Source of the DNA: JBHENC01 sp051000345
GTDB lineage: Bacteria; Acidobacteriota; Blastocatellia; Pyrinomonadales; Pyrinomonadaceae
Reading direction: 5' to 3'
NCBI GenBank assembly: GCA_051000345.1
Contig: JBPCOJ010000020.1
Coordinates: forward strand, 1-26,816
DNA length: 26,816 nt
A model generated the notes under the pieces. That model worked only from the letters and a program-made list of their open reading frames with translations, ran no database searches and had not been told where the DNA came from. The position numbers were made by a program, and so were the translations under genes. This document shows, piece after piece, positions 1 through 7,937 of this stretch. Numbering within the stretch: the first letter of the stretch is position 1; every line of letters starts with the position of its first letter.

Positions 1-1025
1 TCCGGCAAAGTTTTTTCAGAGTTTGCGGCGAGCGCTGCTTCAATCGCGGCGCGTAGATAAAGGCTTGCATCCGACGGCGCATCGTCGATCAGCAACACGC
101 GTTCGGCGCGCGGCGATGTGAAGGCGAAAAAGCTTTTGTCGTCGGCGTCGAAATCGTCCGGCGCGATTGCCGTTACAGAGCCTGTGATTCGATTGTTCAA
201 TTCGGTTCGCCATTCGAGATTGGAACGCGTGGCTTCCGGCACATCGATCATCCACGCTTGACGCGCGCCGCTTCGCCCCTCATCCGTGGAGACGATTTCA
301 GTCGCGTGTAGTTCAACGCCGCGCGCAGTTGCATTGATTATTTTGTCGATTATAAAAGCGTTGCGCCCGAGTTGCTCGCCGACGGGAAGCGTGATGATCG
401 GCGCTTTCATGTGGCGCAGGCAAAAGGTCTGCTGCACGTTTAATCCGCTGCGCTGAAAATCGGAGATAAGATTAATTTCCGCCGCGCCCGCCGTATCATT
501 TTGCAGCAACGCTTCGGCTTTATCGAAAGCCGCCGCGTAATCCGCCCGCGCATATCCTGTTTGATATTGATTGAGCGCGCGCAAAAGCGTTTGATGGTCA
601 AACGTGGGCGGCGCGAGCACAGTGGCGTTCAATGAAAATTCAATGAGCGCGGCACGATCATGCTCATTCAATCCATTGATGATGTTGCGCGCCTGCTCCT
701 GTGCCGCTTCGGTGCGCCCGCGCGCGCTCATGCTGAACGAAGCATCGAGCAGGATAACGTGTGTAATGCGCGCCGGATTATTTCGAGGAAAAATGAGCGG
801 GCGCGCAAAGCCTATGATAAGCAGCGCGAGCGCAGTGACGCGCAAGGCAAGCAACAGCGGTTGTTGAATGCGCTGCGGGCGAAGGCGAAAGCTAGTGGTC
901 TCGCGTAAGTGCCGGAGCGTGGGGAAATCCAATTGTTTTGCGCGCCGCCGGACAAGCAAATGAATGGCGACGGGCAACGCAAGCAGCGCCGAACAAAGAA
1001 GCGCGAACGGAGACAAAAAGGCCAT
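1..1025 (-). CDS. BatA-type membrane protein with vWA domain (3' end beyond window)
   Basis: The frame is open from an ATG at 1025 to the window edge, about 341 codons, so the C-terminal part is missing. The N-terminus (MAFLSPFALL, then a hydrophobic segment ending near VAIHLLVRRR) is the BatA/aerotolerance-regulator N-terminal type: one membrane helix followed by a basic stretch, with PTLRHLRET next. A second hydrophobic segment (about residues 60-75, LLLALRVTALALLIIGFARP) precedes a vWA domain whose metal-binding motif is DASFSMS at about residues 91-97. The later part contains the linker seen in acidobacterial BatA/DUF4159-like proteins. It lies 26 bp after the DUF58 gene on the same strand, so they are probably co-transcribed. 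BatA-type proteins work with MoxR ATPases at the cytoplasmic membrane; the exact substrate is unknown. I see no clear Shine-Dalgarno. The start was chosen because BatA proteins begin almost exactly at MxFLxP. Confidence 0.85.
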   Translation of the reverse strand, partial: MAFLSPFALLCSALLALPVAIHLLVRRRAKQLDFPTLRHLRETTSFRLRPQRIQQPLLLALRVTALALLIIGFARPLIFPRNNPARITHVILLDASFSMSARGRTEAAQEQARNIINGLNEHDRAALIEFSLNATVLAPPTFDHQTLLRALNQYQTGYARADYAAAFDKAEALLQNDTAGAAEINLISDFQRSGLNVQQTFCLRHMKAPIITLPVGEQLGRNAFIIDKIINATARGVELHATEIVSTDEGRSGARQAWMIDVPEATRSNLEWRTELNNRITGSVTAIAPDDFDADDKSFFAFTSPRAERVLLIDDAPSDASLYLRAAIEAALAANSEKTLP

Positions 1026-1051
1026 ACAGCAACAATTTCACAGAAGGCATT

Positions 1052-1969
1052 TCAGCGCAACTTTCGGGACGCACGACGCCCGCGCAGATAAGCCGCCAAC
1101 GCTTTGTCGAGCGGCATCGCTGTGTCCAATTGCGCGTAGTCTGCTCCTGCGCGCTCGAACTCGCGCCGATAAAACGCGCAGACTTCCGCGACGCGCCTTC
1201 GGTAATTTTCGCGCACGCGCGGGGCATCCACCATCATCGTTTCGTTTGTTTCGAGGTCACGAAATTCACGCACGCCGTTGTGCTCCAAAAGTTTTTCGGC
1301 GCGGTCGAGCAAATGAAAAACGATAACGTCGTGACCGGCGCGGCGCACGCGCGCGACGGCGGATGTTACTTGCTCCGGCTCGTCGTAAAGATCGGAGATA
1401 AGGATGACAAGTCCGCGCCGTTTCCAGAGCGCAGCCTCGCGCAACAGCACTTCGTTGACAAACGCCTGACCGCTTGCCTGCTGTTTTTCGAGCATCGCAA
1501 GCGTTCTGTGAAAATGTTTTTCGCCGCCGCGCGTTTCGAGTCGCGCGTGTGTCGAGCCGCCGAAACAAACAAGCCCCGTGCGGTCATTTTGTTTATTGGC
1601 GAGGTAGGCAATCGAAGCCGCAAGGTAACGCGCGTAGTCGAGCTTGCTCAAATCATTTTCGCGCGGCCTATACCGCATAGAGTTGCTCGCGTCCACAAGC
1701 AGGTGCACGGGCGCATTCGTTTCTTCTTCAAATTCTTTGACATAGAGCCTGTCGGTGCGCGCGTAAAGCCGCCAGTCTATGCGCCGCAATTCGTCGCCCG
1801 CCATGTACGGGCGATGCGCCGCAAATTCCTGCGAAAGCCCGTGAAAAGGGCTGCGGTGCAAGCCGAGCAGAAAGCCTTCGACAACTGTGCGCGCAATCAA
1901 ATCGAGCCGCCCGATAAAAGCAAGTACGGACGGATCAAGCAAGCGTTCAGTTGAGTCGGCATCAATCAT
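1052..1969 (-). CDS. DUF58 domain-containing protein
   Basis: A 305-residue protein whose N-terminal half carries the DUF58 signature: HGLSQEFAAHRPYMAGDE followed by LRRIDWRLYARTDRLYVKEF, at about residues 43-80. The second half is a vWA-like fold with the metal-binding motif DASNSM (about residues 92-97). DUF58 proteins of this soluble, about 300-residue type are partners of MoxR AAA+ ATPases, usually encoded between moxR and a BatA gene. Here the order on the minus strand is MoxR, VWFA-related, remnant, DUF58, BatA, so a VWFA gene has come between the usual neighbours. No Shine-Dalgarno is visible before the ATG. Family assignment is confident; cellular role is inferred only from the cluster. 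Confidence 0.9.
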   Translation of the reverse strand: MIDADSTERLLDPSVLAFIGRLDLIARTVVEGFLLGLHRSPFHGLSQEFAAHRPYMAGDELRRIDWRLYARTDRLYVKEFEEETNAPVHLLVDASNSMRYRPRENDLSKLDYARYLAASIAYLANKQNDRTGLVCFGGSTHARLETRGGEKHFHRTLAMLEKQQASGQAFVNEVLLREAALWKRRGLVILISDLYDEPEQVTSAVARVRRAGHDVIVFHLLDRAEKLLEHNGVREFRDLETNETMMVDAPRVRENYRRRVAEVCAFYRREFERAGADYAQLDTAMPLDKALAAYLRGRRASRKLR

Positions 1970-2065
1970 TTAATTATGCGACGTAAAGTTTATGTTGGTC
2001 ACGGAGAATTTTATTTGATGCCCGGATTGACCATGCGCACAGACAACGAAACAAGCATTCAAAAT

Positions 2066-2401
2066 TTAACTCTTCCAATCTACCTTATAGACATTCTGCG
2101 AACCCAACACCAATACAATCCGACCATTATGCCGAATGACTCTGAGATGATCGCTTGTGTTCATCTTTCGTTCGCTCCATGTCGTGCCTCCATCATAAGT
2201 GACAGCGAACGCGCTATTATCGCCTACCGCAAATCCCAAGCTGGAATTGATAAATGCGACATCCCACCAGTAACGATTCAAAAGATTCGCTGGCAGACCG
2301 GCGTAGTAGCCGCGCCGCGTGCGTGCGGTTAAGTCCGAATGATTTACGAGACGCACGTTGATTGCGCGGTATGTGCCGTCGTTTGATTTTGCCGGTATTG
2401 C
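2066..2401 (-). pseudogene. Remnant: VWFA-type C-terminal tail joined to a Ycf48-like repeat
   Basis: Immediately after, and in frame with, the stop of the VWFA gene, the sequence continues open for 111 codons. Its first part (NDGTYRAINVRL ... ARTRRGYYAG) is a second copy of the tail that ends the gene before it (RDGGWRSVRL ... ARGKRGYYAN). It then turns into one Ycf48/BNR-like propeller repeat (VAFINSSLGFAVGDN ... TYDGGTTWSERK) and stops. There is an internal ATG at 2356 but no ribosome binding site. Neither part is a complete domain, so I read it as the debris of a second VWFA-related gene and a Ycf48-like gene fused by deletion. Readthrough of the TAA at 2402-2404, or a short expressed protein from 2356, cannot be excluded. 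Confidence 0.6.
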
Positions 2402-4156
2402 TTAGTTTGCATAGTAGCCGCGTTTGCCTCGCGCGACGGCGTTGGGGCGCTCGACGGTCAGGCGGACGGAGCGCCAACCGCCGTCGCGCGTTTTGTTTGT
2501 CGGGCGATAAGCGAAACTGTAAACAGTGCCGAGGTCGGCGACGACGCGCTCGTATGCGCCCGCCAGATCGTCCAGCTTTTCCACTTCGTAAAACACGCCG
2601 CCGCCAACTTCCGCCAATTCCTTCACGCGGTCATGCGCGAGATCGAACGTCTCCGGCTGAATATCTTCTGTGCTCAGAGATTCGTATTCCGTGTTGAGCC
2701 ACAAGCTGTAAATCACTCCGTCGAATTCCTGCGCGTTGTGCAGCAGTTCCTTGTAGGAAAGCGTCGAGCCTGCGCCTTTAACGTTGGGCAGAGAGCTGTC
2801 TAGGCCGTCGCTCATCAGCACAATGGCATTGCGACGCGAGTCCTTCGCATTTTTTAAGACTTCGTTCATCGTGAAGTCGAGCGCGTCGTAAAGCTTCGTG
2901 CTGCCGCGCGGCTGCTCTATGGCATCGATGCGGCGGCGAAGCAGATTGCGGTCAGCCGTCAATTCTGAAACGACGACGGGCGCGGCGGCAAACGTGATGA
3001 CCGCGATGCGATCAGCGGGACGCGCGGCGGCGACAAAGCGAAGCGCCGCGCCGCGTATCAGATTCACGATTTCCTTTGTCGAGCCGGAGAGGTCTATCAG
3101 CAAAACTAAATTAAACGGCGCGGCGTTCGATTCAAAATTCCTAATCTCCTGCGGCGCGTTGTCTTCGTATAACTTGAAATCGTTTTGCGTCAGTCCTGCG
3201 AGGCCGCGATTAGTGCTGCGGTCAACGACGCTCGCATTGATCGTCACAAGCTGCGTATCGACGCGTATCACATCGTTTTCGTCTACTTCCTGCGGCGCAG
3301 ACGGGTCAACGGCAGTTGTGTTTGAAACAGGAGTTGAAGCGTTTTTTCTCGCACCACGCAGCACGGGCGGCGTTTGCGCGGAACGTCGCGCGGACGTATC
3401 AACATCGCCGCTCTTATTGTTGCTGCGGTTGTTGGCGGCGGCAGTGTCGTTCGTCGTATCCGTCGAGGCGAGAGTGATGCGCCCGCGTTCGGATCGAAGG
3501 CGAACGAGTTTGCTGCCGTTGCCTAAACGAACGTGAAAAAATTTTGCGCTGGCGGGTGCGCCTAGTTTGTCGGCAAGCGCGAGTGTGTTTATCGCTGTGC
3601 CGCTGACGGAGCGCGCCATGATGTCTGAATCATTCAAGGAAGCAGCCGAAGACTCTGCGCGTATGTTGCCGGAAACGGTGCGCACGGAAAGCGTTTCGGG
3701 AACGCCGCGCACGCGCACTTCGCCGTTCGCGTTGATAATCTCGGCGCGGGCGCGTTCGGGTATGCGCAAGCTCAAATTCACGCGCGTCTTATTGGCGGCG
3801 AGAGTAGCGGCGCGTGCGACATTGACGGTCAGCAATTCGTCTGTGCGCTCAATGCGGACAAGCGAGACGCGCGAAGCTGTTTTAGAGTTTGCGTTCTCGA
3901 TAGTCGCCGTTACAGAAACGAATTTTTCATTCCACACTTCGACGCTTATGCCGCCGCGAACATTCTCCACGCGCAACTCGCCGCCGAGCGGCAAATCCGC
4001 GCGCACGTCGCTTGCATCAGTCGCTAACGCATCGTTGTTTGTGCCTTGCGGTGCGGCGGCGCGCGCAAAGAAAAACGGCGCGAGAAAAAGAAGGGCGGCG
4101 CAAAAAAGTGAAACGGAGATTGCCGGGAGGGGCTTTGAAAATCGCGTATGAAACAT
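2402..4156 (-). CDS. Secreted VWFA-related protein with N-terminal DUF4097-like domain
   Basis: 584 residues. A signal peptide covers residues 1-34 (hydrophobic core about 11-31, cleavage near ARA-AAP). Residues about 50-230 look like a DUF4097-type adhesin-like beta-helix: repeated short beta strands such as ANGEVRVRGVPETLSVRTVS. A low-complexity Asn/Thr/Ser linker (230-290) leads to a VWFA-related domain (about 300-545) with the phrase LTQNDFKLYEDNAPQEI, the metal-binding motif DLSGS at 355-359, and ALDFTMNEVLKN and IVLMSDGLDS later. It ends in the acidobacterial R-GYYAN tail. A good ribosome binding site (GGGAG) precedes the ATG. It sits between MoxR and DUF58 genes, suggesting its folding or metal loading may involve that chaperone system; this is inference. 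Substrate is unknown. Confidence 0.87.
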   Translation of the reverse strand: MFHTRFSKPLPAISVSLFCAALLFLAPFFFARAAAPQGTNNDALATDASDVRADLPLGGELRVENVRGGISVEVWNEKFVSVTATIENANSKTASRVSLVRIERTDELLTVNVARAATLAANKTRVNLSLRIPERARAEIINANGEVRVRGVPETLSVRTVSGNIRAESSAASLNDSDIMARSVSGTAINTLALADKLGAPASAKFFHVRLGNGSKLVRLRSERGRITLASTDTTNDTAAANNRSNNKSGDVDTSARRSAQTPPVLRGARKNASTPVSNTTAVDPSAPQEVDENDVIRVDTQLVTINASVVDRSTNRGLAGLTQNDFKLYEDNAPQEIRNFESNAAPFNLVLLIDLSGSTKEIVNLIRGAALRFVAAARPADRIAVITFAAAPVVVSELTADRNLLRRRIDAIEQPRGSTKLYDALDFTMNEVLKNAKDSRRNAIVLMSDGLDSSLPNVKGAGSTLSYKELLHNAQEFDGVIYSLWLNTEYESLSTEDIQPETFDLAHDRVKELAEVGGGVFYEVEKLDDLAGAYERVVADLGTVYSFAYRPTNKTRDGGWRSVRLTVERPNAVARGKRGYYAN

Positions 4157-4216
4157 TTTATTTTCTCCCTTGCTGAATAATCTGCTGAACGAAGTGCGAC
4201 GGAAAATTTCAGCGAT

Positions 4217-5236
4217 TTACTTTCGCATCGGAGCGTCTTCGGGTACTACGCTCAATTGCTGCGTGATGATGCTTTCGGCAGTGACGCCTTCAGTTTCGGC
4301 GCGAAAGTTGGGGAGAATACGGTGGCGCAAAACAGGATATGCGACTTCGCGCACGTCTTCAAAACCGGCGGCGAAGCGTCCTTCAAAAAGCGCGCGCGCC
4401 TTGGCGCTTAAGATCAGAGCTTGACCGGCGCGCGGCCCCGCGCCCCAACGCACATGCTCGTTGACGAACTCGTTCGCTTCGGGAGTGTGCGGGCGCGTCG
4501 AGCGAACGAGCCGCGCCGCATAGTCGATCACGTTCGAGGCGGCTGGCACGTCGCGCACGATTTCCTGTATGCGCAAAAGCGTTTCCTTGTCGAGCACAGG
4601 GCGCACATCGACGGAGCGATTCCCTGTTGTTTGTTCGATGATGCGGCGCTCGTCCGATGCGCTCGGATAATCAATGATAATCTCGAAGAGAAAGCGGTCT
4701 AGCTGCGCTTCCGGCAAATGATAAGTGCCTTCCTGCTCAATCGGGTTTTGCGTGGCGAGCACGAAAAACGGCGCATCCAGCAAACGGCGCACGCCGCCCG
4801 TAGTGATTTGCGCTTCCTGCATCGCTTCCAAAAGCGCGGCCTGCGTTTTCGGCGGCGCGCGATTGATTTCATCCGCGAGCAGTACATTGGCGAACACGGG
4901 GCCGTGTATGAAACGAGTTTCGCGGCGACCCGTTGCGCGATCTTCTTCGATCACGTCCGTGCCTGTGACATCCGAAGGCATTAAGTCGGGCGTGAATTGG
5001 ATGCGGTTGAAACTTAGCGAGAGAGCTTCGGCAAGCGTTTTGACAAGGAGTGTTTTGGCGAGGCCGGGAACGCCGCGCAGCAAACAATGGCCGCCGCAAG
5101 CGAGCGCGAGCATAATAAAGCGCACGGCGTTGCGCTGGCCGACGATGACCTTCGCAATCTCCGTCTCCAAGCGCCTGATGGTTTCCGGCAGCGCATCGAG
5201 GGCTGCCGCCTTTTCGCTTTCATTTATCAACTGCAT
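4217..5236 (-). CDS. MoxR family AAA+ ATPase
   Basis: 339 residues, the usual MoxR length. Walker A is GVPGLAKT at 55-62, Walker B LLADEINRAP at about 119-128, followed by KTQAALLEAMQE; sensor 1 is in FVLATQNPIEQEGTYHLPEAQLDRF. The C-terminal lid region (about 230-339) is present, ending with LSAKARALFEGR and a conserved VLRHRI segment. MoxR proteins are cytoplasmic ATP-driven chaperones that act with vWA-domain partners. Here DUF58, BatA and VWFA-related genes follow on the same strand, so it is the probable motor of that cluster. It starts 42 bp after the PilT gene. No Shine-Dalgarno is evident. Confidence 0.95.
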   Translation of the reverse strand: MQLINESEKAAALDALPETIRRLETEIAKVIVGQRNAVRFIMLALACGGHCLLRGVPGLAKTLLVKTLAEALSLSFNRIQFTPDLMPSDVTGTDVIEEDRATGRRETRFIHGPVFANVLLADEINRAPPKTQAALLEAMQEAQITTGGVRRLLDAPFFVLATQNPIEQEGTYHLPEAQLDRFLFEIIIDYPSASDERRIIEQTTGNRSVDVRPVLDKETLLRIQEIVRDVPAASNVIDYAARLVRSTRPHTPEANEFVNEHVRWGAGPRAGQALILSAKARALFEGRFAAGFEDVREVAYPVLRHRILPNFRAETEGVTAESIITQQLSVVPEDAPMRK

Positions 5237-5278
5237 AAAACGAAAAGTATTGTTGCATGAATCCGCAAGCCATATCCC

Positions 5279-6445
5279 TTACAAATCCGACAGACGCAGC
5301 AGCAAATTATTTTGGTTCGTTGCGTAGGGCATCGCTTCGTCTTTGCTGACTGTGCCTGCGCGAATCAAATTTTCAATTACGCCGTCGAAGGTTTGCATTC
5401 CCTCTTGATCGCCCTGCTCCATCGCGTCCAACAAAGACTTGCCTTCGGACTCGCCCCTTTCGATGTAATCTTTGGTGCGCATGGTTGACTTGAGAATTTC
5501 GATGGCGGCGATGCGCCCGCTTCCGTCGGCGCGCGGCAAGAGGCGCTGCGCGATCATAAAACGAAAACTCTGCGCGATGCGCGTGCGTATGGACTGCTCC
5601 TCGTTTTTCGGGAACACGCCGAGGATGCGGTCGATTGTTTTGGACGCGTCAATCGTGTGCAAGGTCGAAAGCACTAGGTGGCCTGTCTCGGCTGCTTCGA
5701 GAGCGACTTCGATGGTTTCACGGTCGCGCATTTCGCCGACGAGAATAACCTTCGGCGCTTGACGCAGGGCGGCACGCAGGGCGAGCGCAAAGTCCGGCGT
5801 ATCGGAATGAAGCTCGCGCTGGTGTACGGTGCAGTTTTTGTGGCCGTGCAGAAACTCAATCGGGTCTTCGATGGTCACGACGTGGTAATACTTCGTTTCG
5901 TTTATCAGATCGATAATCGCCGCGAGCGTAGAGCTTTTCCCTGATCCGGTCGGGCCTGTGACAAGCACGATGCCGTTTTTGAGTTCGCCGATTTCCTTTA
6001 ATTGCGCGGGCAAATTTAGCTCTTCAAAACGCGGCGGGCGGGCGGGGATAACACGCATCACGATGGCGTGCGTGCCGCGCTGCATAAAAATGTTGACGCG
6101 AAAACGCGAAAAGCCGGGCGCGCTAAAAGATAAATCCGCCGAGCCGTATTTTTCCAGACTCTCGGCGGCGCGCTGGTGTGTGCCGATGATGACTTTGGCG
6201 ATGCCTGCGGTGTGCTGCGGCAAAAGCTTTTCGAGGCCGGGAATCATGACGGGCTGCAAGTTACCCATCAGTTCGATTTGCGGCGGGCGTCCCGGCGAAA
6301 AAATCAAATCGCTCACCTTATCGGAAACGCTCAACATGCGCTGCAACACGCCGACGAGATTCGGCGGCGGCGCGCCCGTCGCGGGCGTCGTCGAAGCGGC
6401 AGGCGTTCCCGCCTGAGGCATTGTCGGTGGCTGCTGTGTGCTCAT
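5279..6445 (-). CDS. pilT: Type IV pilus retraction ATPase PilT
   Basis: 388 residues from the chosen ATG at 6445. The frame is open for 10 more codons upstream, but those codons lie in a non-coding repeat (see 6457-6582), so MSTQQPPTMP is the better start. After a Pro/Ala/Thr-rich N-terminus (1-30), the PAS-like domain runs to about 140. Walker A is GPTGSGKS (164-171), the Asp box TIEDPIEFLH (191-200), Walker B VILVGEMRD (233-241), and the His box STLHT (260-264). The usual PilT phrase AIEILKSTMRTKDYI is near 315. The conserved C-terminal AIRNLI-type motif of PilT appears as VIENLI. It is a hexameric motor at the base of the type IV pilus that drives pilus retraction. Pilus genes are not in this window. 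A PilU-type paralog is the alternative. Confidence 0.9.
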   Translation of the reverse strand: MSTQQPPTMPQAGTPAASTTPATGAPPPNLVGVLQRMLSVSDKVSDLIFSPGRPPQIELMGNLQPVMIPGLEKLLPQHTAGIAKVIIGTHQRAAESLEKYGSADLSFSAPGFSRFRVNIFMQRGTHAIVMRVIPARPPRFEELNLPAQLKEIGELKNGIVLVTGPTGSGKSSTLAAIIDLINETKYYHVVTIEDPIEFLHGHKNCTVHQRELHSDTPDFALALRAALRQAPKVILVGEMRDRETIEVALEAAETGHLVLSTLHTIDASKTIDRILGVFPKNEEQSIRTRIAQSFRFMIAQRLLPRADGSGRIAAIEILKSTMRTKDYIERGESEGKSLLDAMEQGDQEGMQTFDGVIENLIRAGTVSKDEAMPYATNQNNLLLRLSDL

Positions 6446-6456
6446 AACTTTCAGTA

Positions 6457-6582
<126 letters not shown>

Positions 6583-6587
6583 GTTTT

Positions 6588-7379
6588 TTAATGTGTTAAG
6601 GCGTAGACGATGATGTTGACGCCGAAGCGCGTGTTGTCTTTGGTGGCGAAGCGTTTGTTTTCCCAGTCGTAATTCCATTCGCAGCCGTAGTCTTTGTTGG
6701 AATAAAGAACGGCGATGCGTTGATCTATGTCTATGGCGCGCAGATAGTCGTGAATGATGTCGTCACCCCAGCCGTTGAGTTCGTGGGAGGTGGCGGGCGC
6801 GCCGTCCGGGAATTTGAAGAATGTGTCATAAAGCGGGTGCTGCGCGGGAAGCTTGCGCATTGTTTCGGACGGTTGATCGAGCACGGTTTTGATTTCGCTC
6901 TCGAAGGTTTTGGCGAAGGTTCCGTCTAGGTCGTGGTTGCAATCGTCTACGAACATAAAGCCGCCGTTGCGTAAGTATTGCCGCAGGTTAAGCCGCTCTT
7001 TTTCGGTGAAGCGAACGAGTTTGTTGCCGGTCATGTAGATGAACGGGTAATTAAAAAGCGTGTTGGCGTGCGCGTCCACGATGTGCTCGTTCGGATCGAC
7101 GCGGATTGAAGTGTATTCGACGAGCGAGTTCAAAAGATTCGAGGGCATTTTCGGGTCTGCGTCCCAATTGCCCGATTCGTAGCGCAGGCGCGCGAAGGTG
7201 AAACCGCCGATGGCGCTTAAAGAACGGCGCGCAGTCGCGGCAAGCATGGGCGTCGCGCCGGAAGCTGTCGCGGCGTTAATATTATGGCCTTCGGCGATTT
7301 TGGCGAGCGGCGACGCGGCGACGGCGGTTGTGGCAGCGGTGGCAACGATTGAGTGGCGTATAAAGTTGCGGCGATTCAT
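6588..7379 (-). CDS. Tat-exported DUF4159 domain-containing protein
   Basis: 263 residues from the ATG at 7379. This start is supported by GGAG 9 bases upstream and by the twin-arginine signal MNRRNFIRHSIVATAATTAV that begins there; the frame is open further upstream to 7505 but without a ribosome binding site. After the signal peptide (1-31), the mature domain has FTFARLRYESGNWD, then IYMTGNKLVRFTEKE and LRNGGFMFVDDCNHD, which are typical of DUF4159, a family with a glutamine-amidotransferase-like fold and no known catalytic role. The C-terminal part has AVLYSNKDYGCEWNYDW. DUF4159 proteins commonly neighbour MoxR/DUF58/BatA genes, as here, so it probably belongs to that envelope system. Tat export suggests folding before transport. 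Confidence 0.85.
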   Translation of the reverse strand: MNRRNFIRHSIVATAATTAVAASPLAKIAEGHNINAATASGATPMLAATARRSLSAIGGFTFARLRYESGNWDADPKMPSNLLNSLVEYTSIRVDPNEHIVDAHANTLFNYPFIYMTGNKLVRFTEKERLNLRQYLRNGGFMFVDDCNHDLDGTFAKTFESEIKTVLDQPSETMRKLPAQHPLYDTFFKFPDGAPATSHELNGWGDDIIHDYLRAIDIDQRIAVLYSNKDYGCEWNYDWENKRFATKDNTRFGVNIIVYALTH

Positions 7380-7596
7380 CGTTTGTTTCTCCGTGAATTT
7401 CAGTTCGTCGGCAATTGGTGCAATATGCGGCAAAGTTTCAGTAAACCTTTGTGACCGAAAATAAATACGTGCGCGAACAAACGCGGCGCATGAAGCGTAC
7501 ATCACAATGGTTGCAAGATGCGAGGCACGCGCCCGCTTATCGTATTAAAGAAGCGCGCCGCCTCGAATTCAGGAAAAGAGAGGCGCTATCAAAGTC

Positions 7597-7854
7597 ATGG
7601 CAACTTATAGAGACCCCGTCAGAGTGTTTGCTCCGTTGGAAGTCGTCGAGCGCCTGTTAGAAATTCGCAGCGATTGCGGCTACACGCCCGCCGTTTACCT
7701 CGCTTCGCCCGACGATATGGCTATTTATCTGGACGCATACGGTTTCGATGTCTACGCTTTTTCCGACACCGAAACAGGTTTTCATTTCGGCGATTATCGC
7801 GCGCCGCTCGCGCCCGGCGGCGACCACGCGCATAATTCTTTGACGACGCACTAA
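7597..7854 (+). CDS. Small hypothetical protein
   Basis: 85 residues beginning MATYRDPVRVFAPLEVVERL; a purine-rich AAAGAGAGG lies 13 bases upstream of the ATG. The composition is that of a soluble acidic protein, with a Tyr/Asp-rich middle (YLDAYGFDVYAF) and a His-containing tail. No domain is recognised. A strong terminator hairpin lies 25 bp after the stop codon, supporting a real transcription unit. The competing frame at 7451-7660 on the same strand has a less protein-like composition and no terminator context. Confidence 0.5.
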   Translation: MATYRDPVRVFAPLEVVERLLEIRSDCGYTPAVYLASPDDMAIYLDAYGFDVYAFSDTETGFHFGDYRAPLAPGGDHAHNSLTTH

Positions 7855-7879
7855 AGCAAGTTAAAAGCTACGAAGCTCG

Positions 7880-7931
7880 AAAGGCAAAAGCCGCGTGGAC
7901 GAAAAACTCCACAGCTTTTGCCTTTTAGTTT
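7880..7931. terminator. Bidirectional intrinsic terminator
   Basis: AAAGGCAAAAGC (7880-7891) pairs with GCTTTTGCCTTT (7914-7925), and inside it GTGGA (7895-7899) pairs with TCCAC (7908-7912). A T-rich stretch follows on the plus strand (TTAGTTTTT). It lies between the convergent small gene ending at 7854 and the phosphatase gene ending at 7938, and can serve both. Confidence 0.75.
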
Positions 7932-7937
7932 TTCCCT

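Noticed and set aside
892..1227. Minus-strand ORF spanning the DUF58/BatA junction
   Set aside because: Shadow of DUF58 and BatA in a different frame; BatA itself reads openly from 1025 to the window edge.
938..1954. Long plus-strand ORF of 338 codons opposite the DUF58 gene
   Set aside because: It is the antisense shadow of DUF58, Arg- and Ala-rich with no domain; GC-rich codon bias keeps antisense frames open.
7451..7660. Arg/Lys-rich plus-strand ORF upstream of the small protein at 7597
   Set aside because: No ribosome binding site and overlaps a better candidate with acidic, more typical composition and terminator.
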